This document shows, piece after piece, positions 27,376 through 37,577 of a stretch of DNA of 64,000 bases. How positions within the stretch are numbered: position 1 is the first letter of the stretch; each line of letters opens with the position of its first letter. Made by a program: the position numbers and the translations under genes. The stretch spans positions 1-64,000 of the forward strand of contig JAJSAL010000189.1 of NCBI GenBank assembly GCA_024274705.1. Reading direction: 5' to 3'. The DNA comes from Spirochaetota bacterium. GTDB taxonomy: Bacteria > Spirochaetota > Spirochaetia > SPDA01 > JAJSAL01. Below the pieces are notes generated by a model. It saw only the letters and a program-made list of their open reading frames with translations, searched no databases and was not told the DNA's origin.

Positions 27376-28420
27376 TTTCCTCGTCCTTCTTCGCAGCAAT
27401 TTTCTTAGCATTTTTCAAAGAGCTGTAATCAGTCATGCCAAGGCTTAAATTCCAGTCCGTAAGTTTGTCCTTGATCTCCAGGAGCGATTTTTTTCCAAAA
27501 TTACGGGTCTTCGCGATATCCTCTTCTGTTCTCCTGGTTAGATCACCTATGGTTTTAATATTTGCATTTTTCAGACAGTTGCTGGAACGAACAGAAAGTT
27601 CGAGCTCCTCCACAGGTGTATCCAATATAAAACGAACACGCTCTTCATCTTCGTCGACTTCTTCATCCGCGCCTACAAAATCTTCGTCAAAATTAATAAA
27701 TATGGTAAAATGATCTTTAGCTATTTTTGCAGCTTCAGCTACTGCATCCTCAGGATTTATCGTACCATCTGTCCACACGTTGAGGACGAGCTTATCGTAA
27801 TCGTTCCTCTGCCCTACTCTGCAGTTTTCAATGACATATTTAGCTCTCCTGATAGGTGAGAAAATCGCATCCACAGGTATCGTTCCAAGAACTTCGATAT
27901 ATTTTTCATTTACCTCTGCAGGGACATAGCCCCGTCCAAGATCGATCTGGATTTCCATATCGAAGTTAGCCTTCGCCATGAGGGTCGCAATTTTTTGGTC
28001 TTTATTCTTAACAATGATATCGTTATCTTTCTCTAAGTCTGCTCCCGTGATCTCACCTGCCCCTTTACATTCTATGAAAATAGTTTTCTCCTCTATTTCC
28101 TCAGGCAGTTTTATCTGCAGGAGTTTGAGATTGCTGATCACCTCTGGAGTATCTTCAACAACTTCCGGAATAGCCTCGTACTCGCTGGAAATCATGTGTG
28201 GTGCGCTATCAGAATCATAACTGGTGATTTTTACCGCCGTAACAGCGAATCCCTGGATTGATGAGAGGAGTATTCGCCTAAGAGTATTACCTATTGTTGT
28301 CCCGTAACCTCGCTCGAAAGGATAGGCAACGAATTTCCCGTAAAAATCATCTGTCTCAACGTGTTCGAACGTAATACCTTTGGGTCTCTTAAACCCTTTT
28401 AGAAGGTTTTTTCGCGCCAT
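27365..28420 (-). CDS. rpoA: RNA polymerase alpha subunit
   Basis: 351 aa. The N-terminal dimerisation and assembly domain (~1-235) has [16 protein letters not shown]; the C-terminal domain has [19 protein letters not shown] and [16 protein letters not shown], the surface that binds UP elements and activators. An acidic linker ([16 protein letters not shown]) joins them. Placed as usual between rpsD and rplQ. Confidence 0.99.
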   Translation of the reverse strand: MARKNLLKGFKRPKGITFEHVETDDFYGKFVAYPFERGYGTTIGNTLRRILLSSIQGFAVTAVKITSYDSDSAPHMISSEYEAIPEVVEDTPEVISNLKLLQIKLPEEIEEKTIFIECKGAGEITGADLEKDNDIIVKNKDQKIATLMAKANFDMEIQIDLGRGYVPAEVNEKYIEVLGTIPVDAIFSPIRRAKYVIENCRVGQRNDYDKLVLNVWTDGTINPEDAVAEAAKIAKDHFTIFINFDEDFVGADEEVDEDEERVRFILDTPVEELELSVRSSNCLKNANIKTIGDLTRRTEEDIAKTRNFGKKSLLEIKDKLTDWNLSLGMTDYSSLKNAKKIAAKKDEENET

Positions 28421-28427
28421 TATTCTC

Positions 28428-29063
28428 CTACCTTGAATACAGCTCTACTATCAACTGTTCTTTTATTTCCGCAAGATCTGTTACATCACTTTTTATAGGT
28501 AAGGCTTTAACCTCGCCTTTCATGTTGTCAGGATCTACATTCAGCCACGGCACTACCCCTGCCCTGGTGTACTCTCTCAGGCTTTCCTTGATTACCACCA
28601 TCTTCTTACTGCTGTCTCGTATCTCCACGGTATCATTTATCGATACAAGGTATGAAGAGATATTAACCTTCTTTCCATTCACCATGACATGTCCGTGGGA
28701 AACGATCTGCCGTGCCATGCTTCGTGAAGATGCAAACCGCATCCGGTATACAATATTGTCCAGTCTCTGTTCCAACAAGGTTATAAGATTATCACCTGTC
28801 TTTCCCTGCATACGCTCAGCTTTGTGGAAAAAGATCCGGAACTGCTTTTCCAGCATCCCGTACATTCTTTTCACCTTCTGCTTTTCCCGAAGCTGTATAC
28901 CGTAATCAGACATCTTTTTCATCCGGTACCGCGGCGCTTTCCCGGGTGGATTTCTCTTCTTGGAAATCGGACACTTAGGACCGTAACACCGCTCTCCCTT
29001 GAGAAAAAGTTTTGTTCGTTCTGCCCTGCATAACCTGCAAACGGAATCTGTATAACGTGCCAT
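28428..29063 (-). CDS. rpsD: 30S ribosomal protein S4 (zinc-binding form)
   Basis: 211 aa. A primary 16S rRNA binder, also an mRNA helicase component at the entry site. Cys9, Cys12, Cys26 and Cys31 ([16 protein letters not shown]) form the zinc ligand set of the C+ form. The S4 RNA-binding domain follows ([15 protein letters not shown]). It lies 7 nt before rpoA and 10 nt after rpsK. Confidence 0.98.
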   Translation of the reverse strand: MARYTDSVCRLCRAERTKLFLKGERCYGPKCPISKKRNPPGKAPRYRMKKMSDYGIQLREKQKVKRMYGMLEKQFRIFFHKAERMQGKTGDNLITLLEQRLDNIVYRMRFASSRSMARQIVSHGHVMVNGKKVNISSYLVSINDTVEIRDSSKKMVVIKESLREYTRAGVVPWLNVDPDNMKGEVKALPIKSDVTDLAEIKEQLIVELYSR

Positions 29064-29073
29064 TCCTCTCTCC

Positions 29074-29454
29074 CTAAACCCTTCTGCTCTTCCGGGGTCT
29101 ACAGCCGTTATGTGGAATCGGGGTGATATCCCGAATGCTTCGTACGTTGAGCCCCAGGGCTCCTAATGACCTGATGGCCGATTCTCTCCCTATTCCCGGG
29201 CCGTTAACAAAAACGTGTACATCCCGAAGACCCGAATCAAGGGCTTTTTTCGCAGCAGTTTCTGACGTAATCTGAGCCGCATAAGGGGTAGACTTTTTTG
29301 CCCCTCTGAAGTTCAGGGATCCGGCACTAGCCCAGGAAATAGCATTTCCGTTCAAATCGGTTATCGTTACAATAGTGTTATTGAAGGTAGCCTGAATAAA
29401 GACTTTTCCTTCATGAACGACCTTTTTTTCTTTTTTCTTTTTCGCCTTAGCCAA
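29074..29454 (-). CDS. rpsK: 30S ribosomal protein S11
   Basis: 126 aa; binds 16S rRNA in the platform near the E site. The core reads [20 protein letters not shown] and the conserved C-terminus [13 protein letters not shown]. The N-terminal extension is lysine-rich ([16 protein letters not shown]). Alpha-operon position between rpsM and rpsD. Confidence 0.98.
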   Translation of the reverse strand: MAKAKKKKEKKVVHEGKVFIQATFNNTIVTITDLNGNAISWASAGSLNFRGAKKSTPYAAQITSETAAKKALDSGLRDVHVFVNGPGIGRESAIRSLGALGLNVRSIRDITPIPHNGCRPRKSRRV

Positions 29455-29471
29455 TTACCTATACCTCCAGA

Positions 29472-29846
29472 TTACTTAGCCGCTTTTTTCCTTCCGGCAA
29501 CGGTCTTTCTCTTACCTTTTCTCGTTCTTGCATTCGTTTTAGTCCGCTGGCCCCGGACCGGGAGCCCCTTTCTATGCCTTAAACCCCTGTAACATCCGAT
29601 ATCCATCAGCCGTTTTATATTTAAAGCAACTTCAGTTCGAAGCCTACCTTCTACCTTATAATCATTCTCAAGTATACTTCTGACTTTAGCCAGTTCTTCA
29701 TTCGTAAGATCGTTGAGTTTACTTTCCGGATCAATTCCTGATTTCTCACATATTTCCAGAGCAGCCGATCTCCCAATTCCGAAAATATATGTAAGGCCTA
29801 TTTTAACCATCTTGTTCGGTAAATCTATTCCGGCAATACGAGCCAT
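29472..29846 (-). CDS. rpsM: 30S ribosomal protein S13
   Basis: 124 aa; sits at the subunit interface and contacts the P-site tRNA and L5. [20 protein letters not shown] at the N-terminus and [17 protein letters not shown] at the C-terminus are standard. Preceded directly by rpmJ, with no infA gene between secY and rpsM. Confidence 0.98.
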   Translation of the reverse strand: MARIAGIDLPNKMVKIGLTYIFGIGRSAALEICEKSGIDPESKLNDLTNEELAKVRSILENDYKVEGRLRTEVALNIKRLMDIGCYRGLRHRKGLPVRGQRTKTNARTRKGKRKTVAGRKKAAK

Positions 29847-29855
29847 ATCTCATTC

Positions 29856-29969
29856 CTACCTTTGTCTCTGTTTATGTTTTGGATTCTTACAGATAATTCG
29901 CAATACACCTTTTCGTCTGATAACCTTACAATTATCACACATAGGTTTAACACTCACTCGTACTTTCAT
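29856..29969 (-). CDS. rpmJ: 50S ribosomal protein L36
   Basis: 37 aa: [20 protein letters not shown] followed by [17 protein letters not shown]. Cys11, Cys14, Cys27 and His32 form the zinc ribbon of the zinc-binding L36 form. The start ATG at 29969 lies 11 nt after the secY stop; the TAG stop is at 29856-29858. Confidence 0.97.
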   Translation of the reverse strand: MKVRVSVKPMCDNCKVIRRKGVLRIICKNPKHKQRQR

Positions 29970-29980
29970 AAGTCAACTCC

Positions 29981-31303
29981 TTAGAGATTCCTGGACCGTA
30001 TCTTGCCTTTTTTTACAAGACCTTCATGGTGATGCATCCGTAAATGTCCCTCGATCTGTGCCATCAGATCGAGATCCACGCCAACCATGATAAGAAGGGA
30101 AGTTCCTCCCATGAGCATGGCCACCTGAATAGGTATGTTGAACATTTTCTGTATAATCGTTGGTATAACAGCAATGAACGCCAGGAACAAAGATCCCGGA
30201 AGTACAATCCTGTTGAGAATTCGGCTCAAGTACTCTTCTGTTTTCTCCGACCTGATACCCGGTATCGACCCGCCGTTCTCACGGATCTGTTTCGCAATCT
30301 CCACAGGATTAAGTGTAACCTGTGTGTAGAAATATGCAAAGAAAACAATAAGAAGGGTATACGTTATTAGGTACGGAGCTCCTCCCGGTCGGAGCCAGCT
30401 CGCCAAGTCACCAAACCACTTGATTTTATTTCCCAGATTTCCTGCTATCTGCAGAGGGAATGTGAGTAGCGAAGAAGCAAAGATCACAGGTATAACACCG
30501 GAAGGGTTTATTTTAAATGGGATATAAGTGTTCTGGGCCCCATACATCTTTCTTCCGACAACCCTCTTTGCGTAATGTACCGGTATCTTCCTCTGCCCCT
30601 GCTGTTCATACACAACCAGTGCAATAATTCCTATAAACATTGCCAGGACAATGAGCACGAAGACCGGGTTCAGGGTTCCGATACGAATTTCCCGAACCAG
30701 GACGGTTACCGCATTCGGCATACGTGCGACAATACCGGCGAAAATAAGAAGAGATATACCGTTCCCTACACCGCGCTGGGTGATTTGTTCACCTAACCAC
30801 ATTAAGAAAACCGTTCCCGTGGTAACCGTTCCCATCGCCAGCAACGTGTACGGCAGTTTCGCCATAGTAACAGCATTGGGAATCTGGTCTGCATATATTG
30901 TAACAACATAGGACTGGAGAAGGCTGATTAGAACGGTACCGTACCGGGTATACCTCTGAATCTTTTTTCGTCCACCATCTTCTTCTGATATCTTCTTCAA
31001 CCGTGGGAATACAAGAACAAGGAGCTGCATGATAATCGACATTGAAATATACGGCATGATGCCCAGCATGAATACCGAGAAATTCTTAAATGCGCCCCCG
31101 GAGAAAAAGTTGATGTATTCAGTAATGCCGATGGTTCCGGATGCTTCCTGGGATAAGAAGTAGAGTTTCAGCGCGTTGATATTTATACCGGGAATTGGAA
31201 GGGTAGAACCGAGGCGGAATACCAGAAGCATTCCGAAGGTGAAAAGGATCCTGTCCCGCAGGTCCTTTATACGGAACATATCGACCAATGCATTACTTGC
31301 CAT
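29981..31303 (-). CDS. secY: Protein translocase subunit SecY
   Basis: 440 aa, ten predicted membrane segments, the pore of the Sec translocon with SecE. Signature regions: MLVFRLGSTLPIPGINI near the N-terminus, the plug/TM2 region with NFFSGGAFKNFSVFMLGIMP, and the cytoplasmic loop IPVHYAKRVVGRKMYGAQNT. Between rplO and rpmJ, without the adk and map genes found here in many bacteria. Confidence 0.98.
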   Translation of the reverse strand: MASNALVDMFRIKDLRDRILFTFGMLLVFRLGSTLPIPGININALKLYFLSQEASGTIGITEYINFFSGGAFKNFSVFMLGIMPYISMSIIMQLLVLVFPRLKKISEEDGGRKKIQRYTRYGTVLISLLQSYVVTIYADQIPNAVTMAKLPYTLLAMGTVTTGTVFLMWLGEQITQRGVGNGISLLIFAGIVARMPNAVTVLVREIRIGTLNPVFVLIVLAMFIGIIALVVYEQQGQRKIPVHYAKRVVGRKMYGAQNTYIPFKINPSGVIPVIFASSLLTFPLQIAGNLGNKIKWFGDLASWLRPGGAPYLITYTLLIVFFAYFYTQVTLNPVEIAKQIRENGGSIPGIRSEKTEEYLSRILNRIVLPGSLFLAFIAVIPTIIQKMFNIPIQVAMLMGGTSLLIMVGVDLDLMAQIEGHLRMHHHEGLVKKGKIRSRNL

Positions 31304-31312
31304 ACAATTTCC

Positions 31313-31783
31313 TTATTCTTCCTTTGCTTCCTCTTCCTTAGGTTCGGAAACACTTCCGCCGGCTTTTTCGATTTTCGCCTTTGCCCCTGAAGATACATGT
31401 TCGATTTCAACGACGAGCTTCTTGGTTAGTTCGCCGTTCCCAAGTATTTTCACGCAGTCATGGCTTTTTTTAACGATTTTTTTCTCTTTCAGAGAAAAAA
31501 GACTCACTGTATCCCCGTTATTATACTTCTTTTCCAGTTCATCGACGTTGATAACGACGAATTCCTTTTTAAAGGGATAGTTGGAGAAACCACGCCGGGC
31601 TATCCTTCTATAGAGGGGCATCTGTCCTCCTTCGAACCCGGGACGTACACCACCCCCTGACCTTGAGTTCTGGCCCTTATGACCCTTCCCGCAGGTTCCT
31701 CCCTTTCGGGAACCATACCCTCTTCCTTTTATCGTCTTGTTTTTACGGGAACCCTTCGGAGCCCTTAATTCCATACCGTCCAT
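31313..31783 (-). CDS. rplO: 50S ribosomal protein L15
   Basis: 156 aa; a late-assembly 23S binder. The Gly/Arg-rich N-terminus (GSRKNKTIKGRGYGSRKGGT) and GGQMPLYRRIARRGFSNY are typical; a Glu/Ala-rich tail (EPKEEEAKEE) follows. Start ATG 31783, 6 nt after the rpmD stop; an in-frame ATG at 31774 is a second choice. Confidence 0.97.
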   Translation of the reverse strand: MDGMELRAPKGSRKNKTIKGRGYGSRKGGTCGKGHKGQNSRSGGGVRPGFEGGQMPLYRRIARRGFSNYPFKKEFVVINVDELEKKYNNGDTVSLFSLKEKKIVKKSHDCVKILGNGELTKKLVVEIEHVSSGAKAKIEKAGGSVSEPKEEEAKEE

Positions 31784-31789
31784 ACCGTG

Positions 31790-31981
31790 TTATATCTCCT
31801 CAACCTGAACAAGATGGGATATGGTGCTGACCATGCCAAGAATCGCCGGTGTAGCTATTTTCTCAACTGTCTTGCTGATCCTTGTAAGTCCTAAGGCTTT
31901 GGCAGTCTTTCGCTGATTCGGTTTATGCCCGATTATACTTCTTGTGAGCGTAATCCGTATTTTCTTACTCTTTTTCGCCAT
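31790..31981 (-). CDS. rpmD: 50S ribosomal protein L30
   Basis: 63 aa, KKIRITLTRSIIGHKPNQRK and LGLTRISKTVE being the ferredoxin-like core of bacterial L30. Between rpsE and rplO as in a standard spc operon. Not essential in all bacteria, but intact here. Confidence 0.96.
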   Translation of the reverse strand: MAKKSKKIRITLTRSIIGHKPNQRKTAKALGLTRISKTVEKIATPAILGMVSTISHLVQVEEI

Positions 31982-31984
31982 GCA

Positions 31985-32479
31985 TTAACCCCACATTTCC
32001 ATGACCGTTTTTCCCCGTTCGCTGGCTATTTCCTTCGCATCAAGGAGACTTTCAAGTCCATTGAAAGCAGCTTTGAGAATATTCATCGTATTCTTCGACC
32101 CAAGTGACTTGCTCAGGATGTCATTGATACCGCTGGCTTCCATAACTGCCCGAACCGGTCCGCCTGCAATGATTCCCGTTCCCGGTGCTGCAGGTTTGAG
32201 AAGCACCTCGGCGCTCTTAAACTTCCCGATTATTCTGTGGGGGATGGTATTCTTTTTCACCGGCACCTTTATCAAATGTTTTTTTGCCTTTTCAATACTC
32301 TTCCGTATCGCTTCTGCTACATCATTCGCTTTGCCGAACCCGTATCCCACAGTTCCCTGACCATCACCAACAACGACGAGAGCGGAGAAGGAAAACCTCC
32401 TACCACCTTTTACAACCTTGGCGACCCTATTCAGTTTGATGAGCTTCTCGACAAATTCATTACCTCTTTCCCGATCCAC
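31985..32479 (-). CDS. rpsE: 30S ribosomal protein S5
   Basis: 164 aa; lies at the mRNA entry side of the 30S subunit and takes part in decoding fidelity. The N-terminal dsRBD-like fold has [20 protein letters not shown]-type sequence, and the C-terminal domain [19 protein letters not shown]. Three nt before rpmD. Confidence 0.98.
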   Translation of the reverse strand: MDRERGNEFVEKLIKLNRVAKVVKGGRRFSFSALVVVGDGQGTVGYGFGKANDVAEAIRKSIEKAKKHLIKVPVKKNTIPHRIIGKFKSAEVLLKPAAPGTGIIAGGPVRAVMEASGINDILSKSLGSKNTMNILKAAFNGLESLLDAKEIASERGKTVMEMWG

Positions 32480-32488
32480 CGTATCCCC

Positions 32489-32848
32489 CTAAAACTTGAT
32501 TCCCTGTTTTCTTACACCATCGGCGACTGCTTTTATAACACCGTGGTATTTATACCCATTTCTGTCAAAAACGACGGAGCTGATGCTCTTTGCTTTCAGT
32601 CTCTCGCCCATTGCCTCACCAATCTTTTCCGCATCGCTGACACAAGACTTGAGGCTGCTGTACTCTTTCTCTAAAGTACTTACAGAAGCCAGCGTTCTCC
32701 CACTGTCATCATCTATAACCTGGACATACAGGTTTTGGTTACTTCGAAAAACAGTCACCCGGGGCCTCTGTTCGGTGCCCCGGATATCCTTCCGAATGTG
32801 TTTCTTTCTTCTTATTTTTCGCCTGATCTTATCCTGGACCTTTTTCAT
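32489..32848 (-). CDS. rplR: 50S ribosomal protein L18
   Basis: 119 aa; binds 5S rRNA with L5. [20 protein letters not shown] and the C-terminal [20 protein letters not shown] are the conserved segments. The basic N-terminus ([20 protein letters not shown]) is normal for the family. Confidence 0.98.
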   Translation of the reverse strand: MKKVQDKIRRKIRRKKHIRKDIRGTEQRPRVTVFRSNQNLYVQVIDDDSGRTLASVSTLEKEYSSLKSCVSDAEKIGEAMGERLKAKSISSVVFDRNGYKYHGVIKAVADGVRKQGIKF

Positions 32849-32859
32849 CTTTTGTTTCC

Positions 32860-33399
32860 TTACGCTACACCGGCTTTTCCGACTTTCCGGACAATCGTCT
32901 CACCTTCGTACCTGATACCTTTACCTTTATAAGGCTCCGGTGGACGAAGGGAACGTATTTCTGCGCATGACTGCCCCACAAGCTGTTTGTCAATGCCGCT
33001 GACGATAATTTTAGTGTTTCCTTCACAGGCAATATCCAGACCGTCGGGTATCAGGTATTCTACAGGATTCGAGTAGCCCAGATTGAGAATAAGAATATCC
33101 TTCTGTACTTCCGCCCTGTACCCAACACCGCTTAACAGCAAAGTCCGGGTAAATCCCTTACTCACTCCGGTAACCGCATTGAACAGCAATTTCCGTATCA
33201 ATCCGTGAAAAGCCCGTACCTTTTTCGTTTCATTCTTCCGGCTTACAATTGCCTGGTTTCCGTCAACGGCAACTTCGATACCATTCATAATCTTTACTTC
33301 GAGTTCCCCTTTCGGGCCGTGAACCGTGACGAGTTGTTGTGTGATATCGAGTTTTATACCCTGCGGCAACTGTACCGGCAGTTTTCCTATTCGCGACAT
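32860..33399 (-). CDS. rplF: 50S ribosomal protein L6
   Basis: 179 aa, two similar domains; binds 23S rRNA near the sarcin-ricin loop. [20 protein letters not shown] at the N-terminus and the signature [15 protein letters not shown] with VRKVGKAG at the C-terminus are complete. Confidence 0.98.
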   Translation of the reverse strand: MSRIGKLPVQLPQGIKLDITQQLVTVHGPKGELEVKIMNGIEVAVDGNQAIVSRKNETKKVRAFHGLIRKLLFNAVTGVSKGFTRTLLLSGVGYRAEVQKDILILNLGYSNPVEYLIPDGLDIACEGNTKIIVSGIDKQLVGQSCAEIRSLRPPEPYKGKGIRYEGETIVRKVGKAGVA

Positions 33400-33412
33400 T
33401 GTAAAACCCCTC

Positions 33413-33811
33413 TTACCATATAGTACAGATGATTTCGCCGCCTACCTTTTTTTCTACTGCTTTCTTACCAGTTGTAACTCCAGTAGAGGTAGACACAATA
33501 AGAGTGCCGTATCCATTGAGCACTCTCGGCATCTTTTTGTATCCCGAATACATCCGTCTTCCCGGTTTCGAAACCTTTTCGATACCGTGGATGATAGGTT
33601 CCATATAGTCATTATATTTCAAGAAAACACGGATAAAATTAAATCCATCATGAGCAATCTTCTTGAAATTTTTAACGTACCCTTCATTTTTCATTATTTT
33701 GATGACTTCCAGTTTCATCTTTGAAGCTGGAACATCGACCTTGTCGAATTTGGCTCTGCTCGCGTTTCGTATTTTGGTGAGCATATCGGCAACAGGATCA
33801 GTTATAGCCAT
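33413..33811 (-). CDS. rpsH: 30S ribosomal protein S8
   Basis: 132 aa. [20 protein letters not shown] opens the protein and the C-terminal [20 protein letters not shown] is the RNA-binding signature. In E. coli S8 represses the spc operon by binding its mRNA near rplE; whether that holds here is unknown. Confidence 0.98.
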   Translation of the reverse strand: MAITDPVADMLTKIRNASRAKFDKVDVPASKMKLEVIKIMKNEGYVKNFKKIAHDGFNFIRVFLKYNDYMEPIIHGIEKVSKPGRRMYSGYKKMPRVLNGYGTLIVSTSTGVTTGKKAVEKKVGGEIICTIW

Positions 33812-33820
33812 TTCCCTCTC

Positions 33821-34006
33821 CTACCAGCTTGATTTTGTAACTCCGGGAATCATTCCCTGGCTTGCTAGCTCTCTAAAACAAATTCTGCACATCTGAAATT
33901 TACGCATATATCCCCTTGGTCTGCCACAGATACGGCACCTGTTGTATTTCCGTGTCTTGAATTTCGGCTTTCGCATCGCCTTGTAAATCAGTGATTTTTT
34001 CGCCAT
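33821..34006 (-). CDS. rpsZ: 30S ribosomal protein S14 type Z (zinc-binding)
   Basis: 61 aa, the short zinc form of S14: [20 protein letters not shown] supplies four Cys ligands. The protein ends [18 protein letters not shown], as expected. This form depends on zinc supply; no zinc-independent paralogue is in the window. Confidence 0.98.
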   Translation of the reverse strand: MAKKSLIYKAMRKPKFKTRKYNRCRICGRPRGYMRKFQMCRICFRELASQGMIPGVTKSSW

Positions 34007-34017
34007 ATCTTCCTCTC

Positions 34018-34566
34018 TTACCTCCTGAAAGGCATCCCAAGTTTTTTTAAAAGGTTTCTCGCTTCTTCATCGGTTTTCGCCGAAGTCACGATAGCCACAT
34101 TTAATCCACTAATCCGTTCAATCTTGTCATAATCGATCTCAGGGAAAACGATCTGCTCTGTAATTCCCAGTGAATAGTTCCCGTGCCCGTCAAAAGCATC
34201 GGGATTCACCCCTCGAAAATCTTTAACCCTCGGCAAAGCTACATTCATAAGCCGGTCCAGGAATTCCCACATATGGTATCCATGTAGGGTAACTTTTGCC
34301 CCTATCTCCATACCTTCCCGCAATTTGAAGTTAGAGATCGATTTTCTTGCTTTAGTCTTGACCGGCCTCTGTCCGGTGATCAACCCCAGCTCTTTAACAG
34401 AGGAATCAAGGAGCTTCTTATTCTGAATCGCTTCTCCAACACCCATGCTGACCACAACTTTTTCGATCCTGGGGGTCTGCATACACGTCGTGTACTTAAA
34501 TTCCTCTCTCATTTCCCCCATTATTTCTTTGTATTTCTTCTTGAGAGTCGGTGTGTACTCTTTCAT
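34018..34566 (-). CDS. rplE: 50S ribosomal protein L5
   Basis: 182 aa; binds 5S rRNA in the central protuberance and bridges to S13. The conserved parts are [29 protein letters not shown] and [19 protein letters not shown]. Its ATG shares one base with the rplX stop (TAATG), so translation is coupled. Confidence 0.98.
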   Translation of the reverse strand: MKEYTPTLKKKYKEIMGEMREEFKYTTCMQTPRIEKVVVSMGVGEAIQNKKLLDSSVKELGLITGQRPVKTKARKSISNFKLREGMEIGAKVTLHGYHMWEFLDRLMNVALPRVKDFRGVNPDAFDGHGNYSLGITEQIVFPEIDYDKIERISGLNVAIVTSAKTDEEARNLLKKLGMPFRR

Positions 34567-34877
34567 TACAGTGTTTCCCCGGTCTTTTTGGATATTCGGA
34601 CTTTTTGTCCGCCTTCGATCTGGTATCCAGCTCTGGTAACGGCACCGCCTTTCGTCATAAACATCAGGTTCGAGATATGGATAGCTGCCTCTACTTCTAT
34701 AATACCGCCTTTATCACCCTGTTTTTTTGGTTTTATAGCCTTTTTCACCATGTTGATACCCTGAACGATAACCCGCCCAGCCTGTCTGTCTATTTTCAGA
34801 ACTTTACCGGTTTTTCCTTTATCTTTCCCGGCAATGACCTTTACTACGTCGTCCCGTTTCATTTTAGTCTTGTTCAT
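34566..34877 (-). CDS. rplX: 50S ribosomal protein L24
   Basis: 103 aa from ATG 34877 ([20 protein letters not shown]); a GTG at 34883 is an alternative and lies closer to the GGGGG Shine-Dalgarno. The KOW motif [18 protein letters not shown] is clear. L24 starts 50S assembly and lies by the tunnel exit. Confidence 0.95.
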   Translation of the reverse strand: MNKTKMKRDDVVKVIAGKDKGKTGKVLKIDRQAGRVIVQGINMVKKAIKPKKQGDKGGIIEVEAAIHISNLMFMTKGGAVTRAGYQIEGGQKVRISKKTGETL

Positions 34878-34893
34878 AATCACTTCATCCCCC

Positions 34894-35262
34894 TTAAAGT
34901 ACTTCAGGAGCGAGGGACACGATCTTCATGTAATTTGCTTCCCTGAGTTCACGCGCCACAGGCCCAAATATACGTTTTCCAAGAGGATTCTTGTTTGCAT
35001 CGATGATCACACATGCATTGTCATCGAAACGTATATATGTTCCGTCTCTTCTTCTGTATTCTTTATTCGTACGAACGATAACCGCACGCTGTACATTGCC
35101 TTTCTTTATAGGTGCATTAGGCAGCGCATCCTTTACAGCGACGACTATAACGTCTCCAACACTTGCATTCTTCCTTTTACTCCCGCCCAGTACTTTTATG
35201 CATTGCACCCTTTTAGCGCCGCTGTTATCAGCAACGTTTAAATACGACATCATCTGCACCAT
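34894..35262 (-). CDS. rplN: 50S ribosomal protein L14
   Basis: 122 aa; a subunit-interface protein that also binds the RsfS silencing factor in other bacteria. [20 protein letters not shown] and [20 protein letters not shown] are conserved from end to end. Confidence 0.98.
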   Translation of the reverse strand: MVQMMSYLNVADNSGAKRVQCIKVLGGSKRKNASVGDVIVVAVKDALPNAPIKKGNVQRAVIVRTNKEYRRRDGTYIRFDDNACVIIDANKNPLGKRIFGPVARELREANYMKIVSLAPEVL

Positions 35263-35305
35263 TTTGGATACCCCTGCTTCACAATTCTCTCTTTATCCTC
35301 GAGCC

Positions 35306-35581
35306 TTATTTTGCGCGTTCAACAATTTCCAGAAGGCGCCAGCATTTCTCTTTGCTTCTCGGACGGGATTCTATAATCCTTACTGTATCTCCGATTCCAG
35401 CTTCGTTCTTCTCATCATGAGCTTTCAGTTTCTTTGATCTCATGACATATTTCTTATATAACTTATGGAGAGTCCGGGCCGTAACCTGGACAACGATAGT
35501 CTTATCCATCTTGTCGCTGACGACCTGACCAGTGTACATCTTTTTTCGTGATAATTTCTGTTCAACCGTTTTCTCTTCCAC
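35306..35581 (-). CDS. rpsQ: 30S ribosomal protein S17
   Basis: 91 aa; an early-assembly OB-fold 16S binder. [20 protein letters not shown] and [20 protein letters not shown] are the family core. 43 nt separate it from rplN, one of the larger gaps in this cluster; nothing special is seen there. Confidence 0.98.
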   Translation of the reverse strand: MEEKTVEQKLSRKKMYTGQVVSDKMDKTIVVQVTARTLHKLYKKYVMRSKKLKAHDEKNEAGIGDTVRIIESRPRSKEKCWRLLEIVERAK

Positions 35582-35590
35582 TGGTCTCTC

Positions 35591-35791
35591 CTATACCTTG
35601 CGTATCCCAAGATCGTACTCATGTATTATTGTATTCAGCCTTGAAATTTTTATCCGAAGGTGCCTTTTTTCAACCGGATTGTCTACATGGCCGACGACCT
35701 TGTCAAAACGTAGATTCATTATCTTTTTTTCAAGCTCTGCACGCTTTGTGTGAAGTTCCTCATATGTTAAATCTTTGAAAGAATCTCTCAT
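35591..35791 (-). CDS. rpmC: 50S ribosomal protein L29
   Basis: 66 aa, two long helices; part of the ribosome docking site for trigger factor and [23 protein letters not shown] opens the protein and [14 protein letters not shown] ends it. Between rplP and rpsQ as in the S10 operon. Confidence 0.96.
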   Translation of the reverse strand: MRDSFKDLTYEELHTKRAELEKKIMNLRFDKVVGHVDNPVEKRHLRIKISRLNTIIHEYDLGIRKV

Positions 35792-35794
35792 ATA

Positions 35795-36211
35795 CTACCC
35801 CACATCTCTTCGCGAAACGAATTTAGTCTTTAACGGGAGTTTACTGTCGGCCAGCTTCATCGCTTCCTGGGCCAGATCCATAGATACACCGGCCATTTCG
35901 AACATCACTGTTCCAGGTTTTACTACAGCTACCCAGTATTCCGGGTTTCCCTTACCTTTCCCCATCCGGGTCTCAGCCGGTTTTTTAGTATAAGGCTTGT
36001 GTGGGAATATACGAATCCACACCTTTCCGCCGCGCTTAATATGCCTGGTCATGGCGACCCTGGCCGCTTCTATCTGCCGGTTGCTTATCCACTTCGGTTC
36101 CACCGCAACGAGTCCGAACTCGCCGAAAGCAATAGTATTGCCCCGGCTTGCCTTTCCGTTCAGGTTTCCCCGCATCTGTTTTCTATATTTTGTCCTTTTC
36201 GGCATCAACAT
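35795..36211 (-). CDS. rplP: 50S ribosomal protein L16
   Basis: 138 aa; binds near the A site and peptidyl transferase centre. [20 protein letters not shown], then [20 protein letters not shown], are diagnostic. The start ATG 36211 (MLMPKRT) has GAGGAG 9 nt upstream; the third codon ATG is the family's usual start. Confidence 0.97.
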   Translation of the reverse strand: MLMPKRTKYRKQMRGNLNGKASRGNTIAFGEFGLVAVEPKWISNRQIEAARVAMTRHIKRGGKVWIRIFPHKPYTKKPAETRMGKGKGNPEYWVAVVKPGTVMFEMAGVSMDLAQEAMKLADSKLPLKTKFVSRRDVG

Positions 36212-36216
36212 AGCTG

Positions 36217-36918
36217 TCAGCTCCTCGCACCGGTCTTTTCATTTCTGCCTTTTACAAGGAGACCTGCATCTTCTTTTCTGTCCTTTCCGTATACTTCTCC
36301 ATGAAAAACCCAAACTTTAACACCAATAACACCGAAGGTAGTATTAGATTCGGTAAATCCGTAATCGATATCCGCACGGAACGTATGGAGAGGTATTCTT
36401 CCATCCTTATGCTGGGCGATCCGTGCCATTTCAGCACCACCCAGTCTTCCTGCAACCCGTATCTTTATACCCAGTACTCCGGCCTTCATAGCATTGGAAA
36501 CAGCCATTTTCATAGCACGGCGAAAAGATCCCCTTGATTTCATCTGCCGGGCAACATTTGCTGCTATTAGAGTTGCGTCTGTTTCGGGCTTCTTAATTTC
36601 CTTTATTTTAATCTGGATCTTTTTATCCGCTACCTTTTGCAGACGGGAACCGATTTTTTCTATGTTGCTTCCCTTGGTGCCTATGATGATTCCCGGCCTG
36701 GAGGTTCGAATAACAATGGTGATTCTCTGAGGGTGCCGGATAATCTCCACATCTGCTATTTCTGCACCCCTGGTTTCCGGACAATTCTTGATCTCCTTCC
36801 GTATCTTCAGGTCTTCGTGCAGAGTTTCTGCGTAATCTCTTGGGTCCACATACCACTTTGACTTCCAGGTTCTATTTATTCCTAATCGTAAGCCGTTTGG
36901 ATTTACTTTCTGTCCCAC
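36217..36918 (-). CDS. rpsC: 30S ribosomal protein S3
   Basis: 233 aa; binds 16S rRNA and helps unwind mRNA at the entry tunnel. I start it at GTG 36918, which gives the conserved beginning [20 protein letters not shown] lies 4 nt upstream and only one base separates it from the rplV stop. A KH domain ([16 protein letters not shown]) follows, and the C-terminal half carries [14 protein letters not shown]. Confidence 0.97.
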   Translation of the reverse strand: MGQKVNPNGLRLGINRTWKSKWYVDPRDYAETLHEDLKIRKEIKNCPETRGAEIADVEIIRHPQRITIVIRTSRPGIIIGTKGSNIEKIGSRLQKVADKKIQIKIKEIKKPETDATLIAANVARQMKSRGSFRRAMKMAVSNAMKAGVLGIKIRVAGRLGGAEMARIAQHKDGRIPLHTFRADIDYGFTESNTTFGVIGVKVWVFHGEVYGKDRKEDAGLLVKGRNEKTGARS

Positions 36919-36919
36919 T

Positions 36920-37282
36920 TTACTCTCCCTTGCCTGCGATTTCGTCAACAACTACAGACACATGGCTGAGGCGTTTTAACAGTATATCTCTCCGTCCCCG
37001 GGCCCTGGGCCATACACGCTTGTGGCGCGGTCCTTCGTTTACCATCAAGTCCCTGATGTAGAGCATCTCTTCGTCGAGATTTTTATTCTGATACAGAGCA
37101 TTCGCAGCTGCAGACTGGATCACTTTTCTCAGCATACCGGCGCCTTTCTGGGGAAGGCTCTCCAGAATAGCGAGGGCTTCCGTGTATGGCCGTTTCCTGA
37201 TGGTATTCGCAACCCTCCTCAGTTTTGTAGGAGAGATCATCAGATATTTAACGTTTGCTTTATAACCCTTTTTTTCTTCCAT
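36920..37282 (-). CDS. rplV: 50S ribosomal protein L22
   Basis: 120 aa. A globular domain plus a beta-hairpin loop that lines the exit tunnel and, with L4, the macrolide pocket; the hairpin region reads GPRHKRVWPRARGRRDIL. KYLMISPTKLRRVANTIRKR is the conserved start. 1 nt before the rpsC start. Confidence 0.98.
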   Translation of the reverse strand: MEEKKGYKANVKYLMISPTKLRRVANTIRKRPYTEALAILESLPQKGAGMLRKVIQSAAANALYQNKNLDEEMLYIRDLMVNEGPRHKRVWPRARGRRDILLKRLSHVSVVVDEIAGKGE

Positions 37283-37292
37283 ACTGCATCAC

Positions 37293-37574
37293 CTATTTTT
37301 TTGCAACTTTCCGGTCGGAACCGGCGTGACTCCTGAATACCCGGGTAGGGGCAAACTCGCCGAGTTTGTGCCCCACAAGATTTTCCGTAACATACACGGG
37401 AACAAAATTCCTGCCGTTGTACACAGAAATGGTAAAACTTACCATTTCAGGAATAATGGTAGAGCAGCGTGAATAGGTTTTCACCATCTTCTTGTTGCCT
37501 GATTTGCTCATCTCAACAATTCTTTTGTAAAGTTTTTTCTCGATGAAAGGTCCTTTTTTGATCGATCTAGACAC
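37293..37574 (-). CDS. rpsS: 30S ribosomal protein S19
   Basis: 93 aa; head-domain protein that contacts S13 and t[23 protein letters not shown] and [20 protein letters not shown] are the conserved ends. Three nt after rplB. Confidence 0.98.
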   Translation of the reverse strand: MSRSIKKGPFIEKKLYKRIVEMSKSGNKKMVKTYSRCSTIIPEMVSFTISVYNGRNFVPVYVTENLVGHKLGEFAPTRVFRSHAGSDRKVAKK

Positions 37575-37577
37575 GCC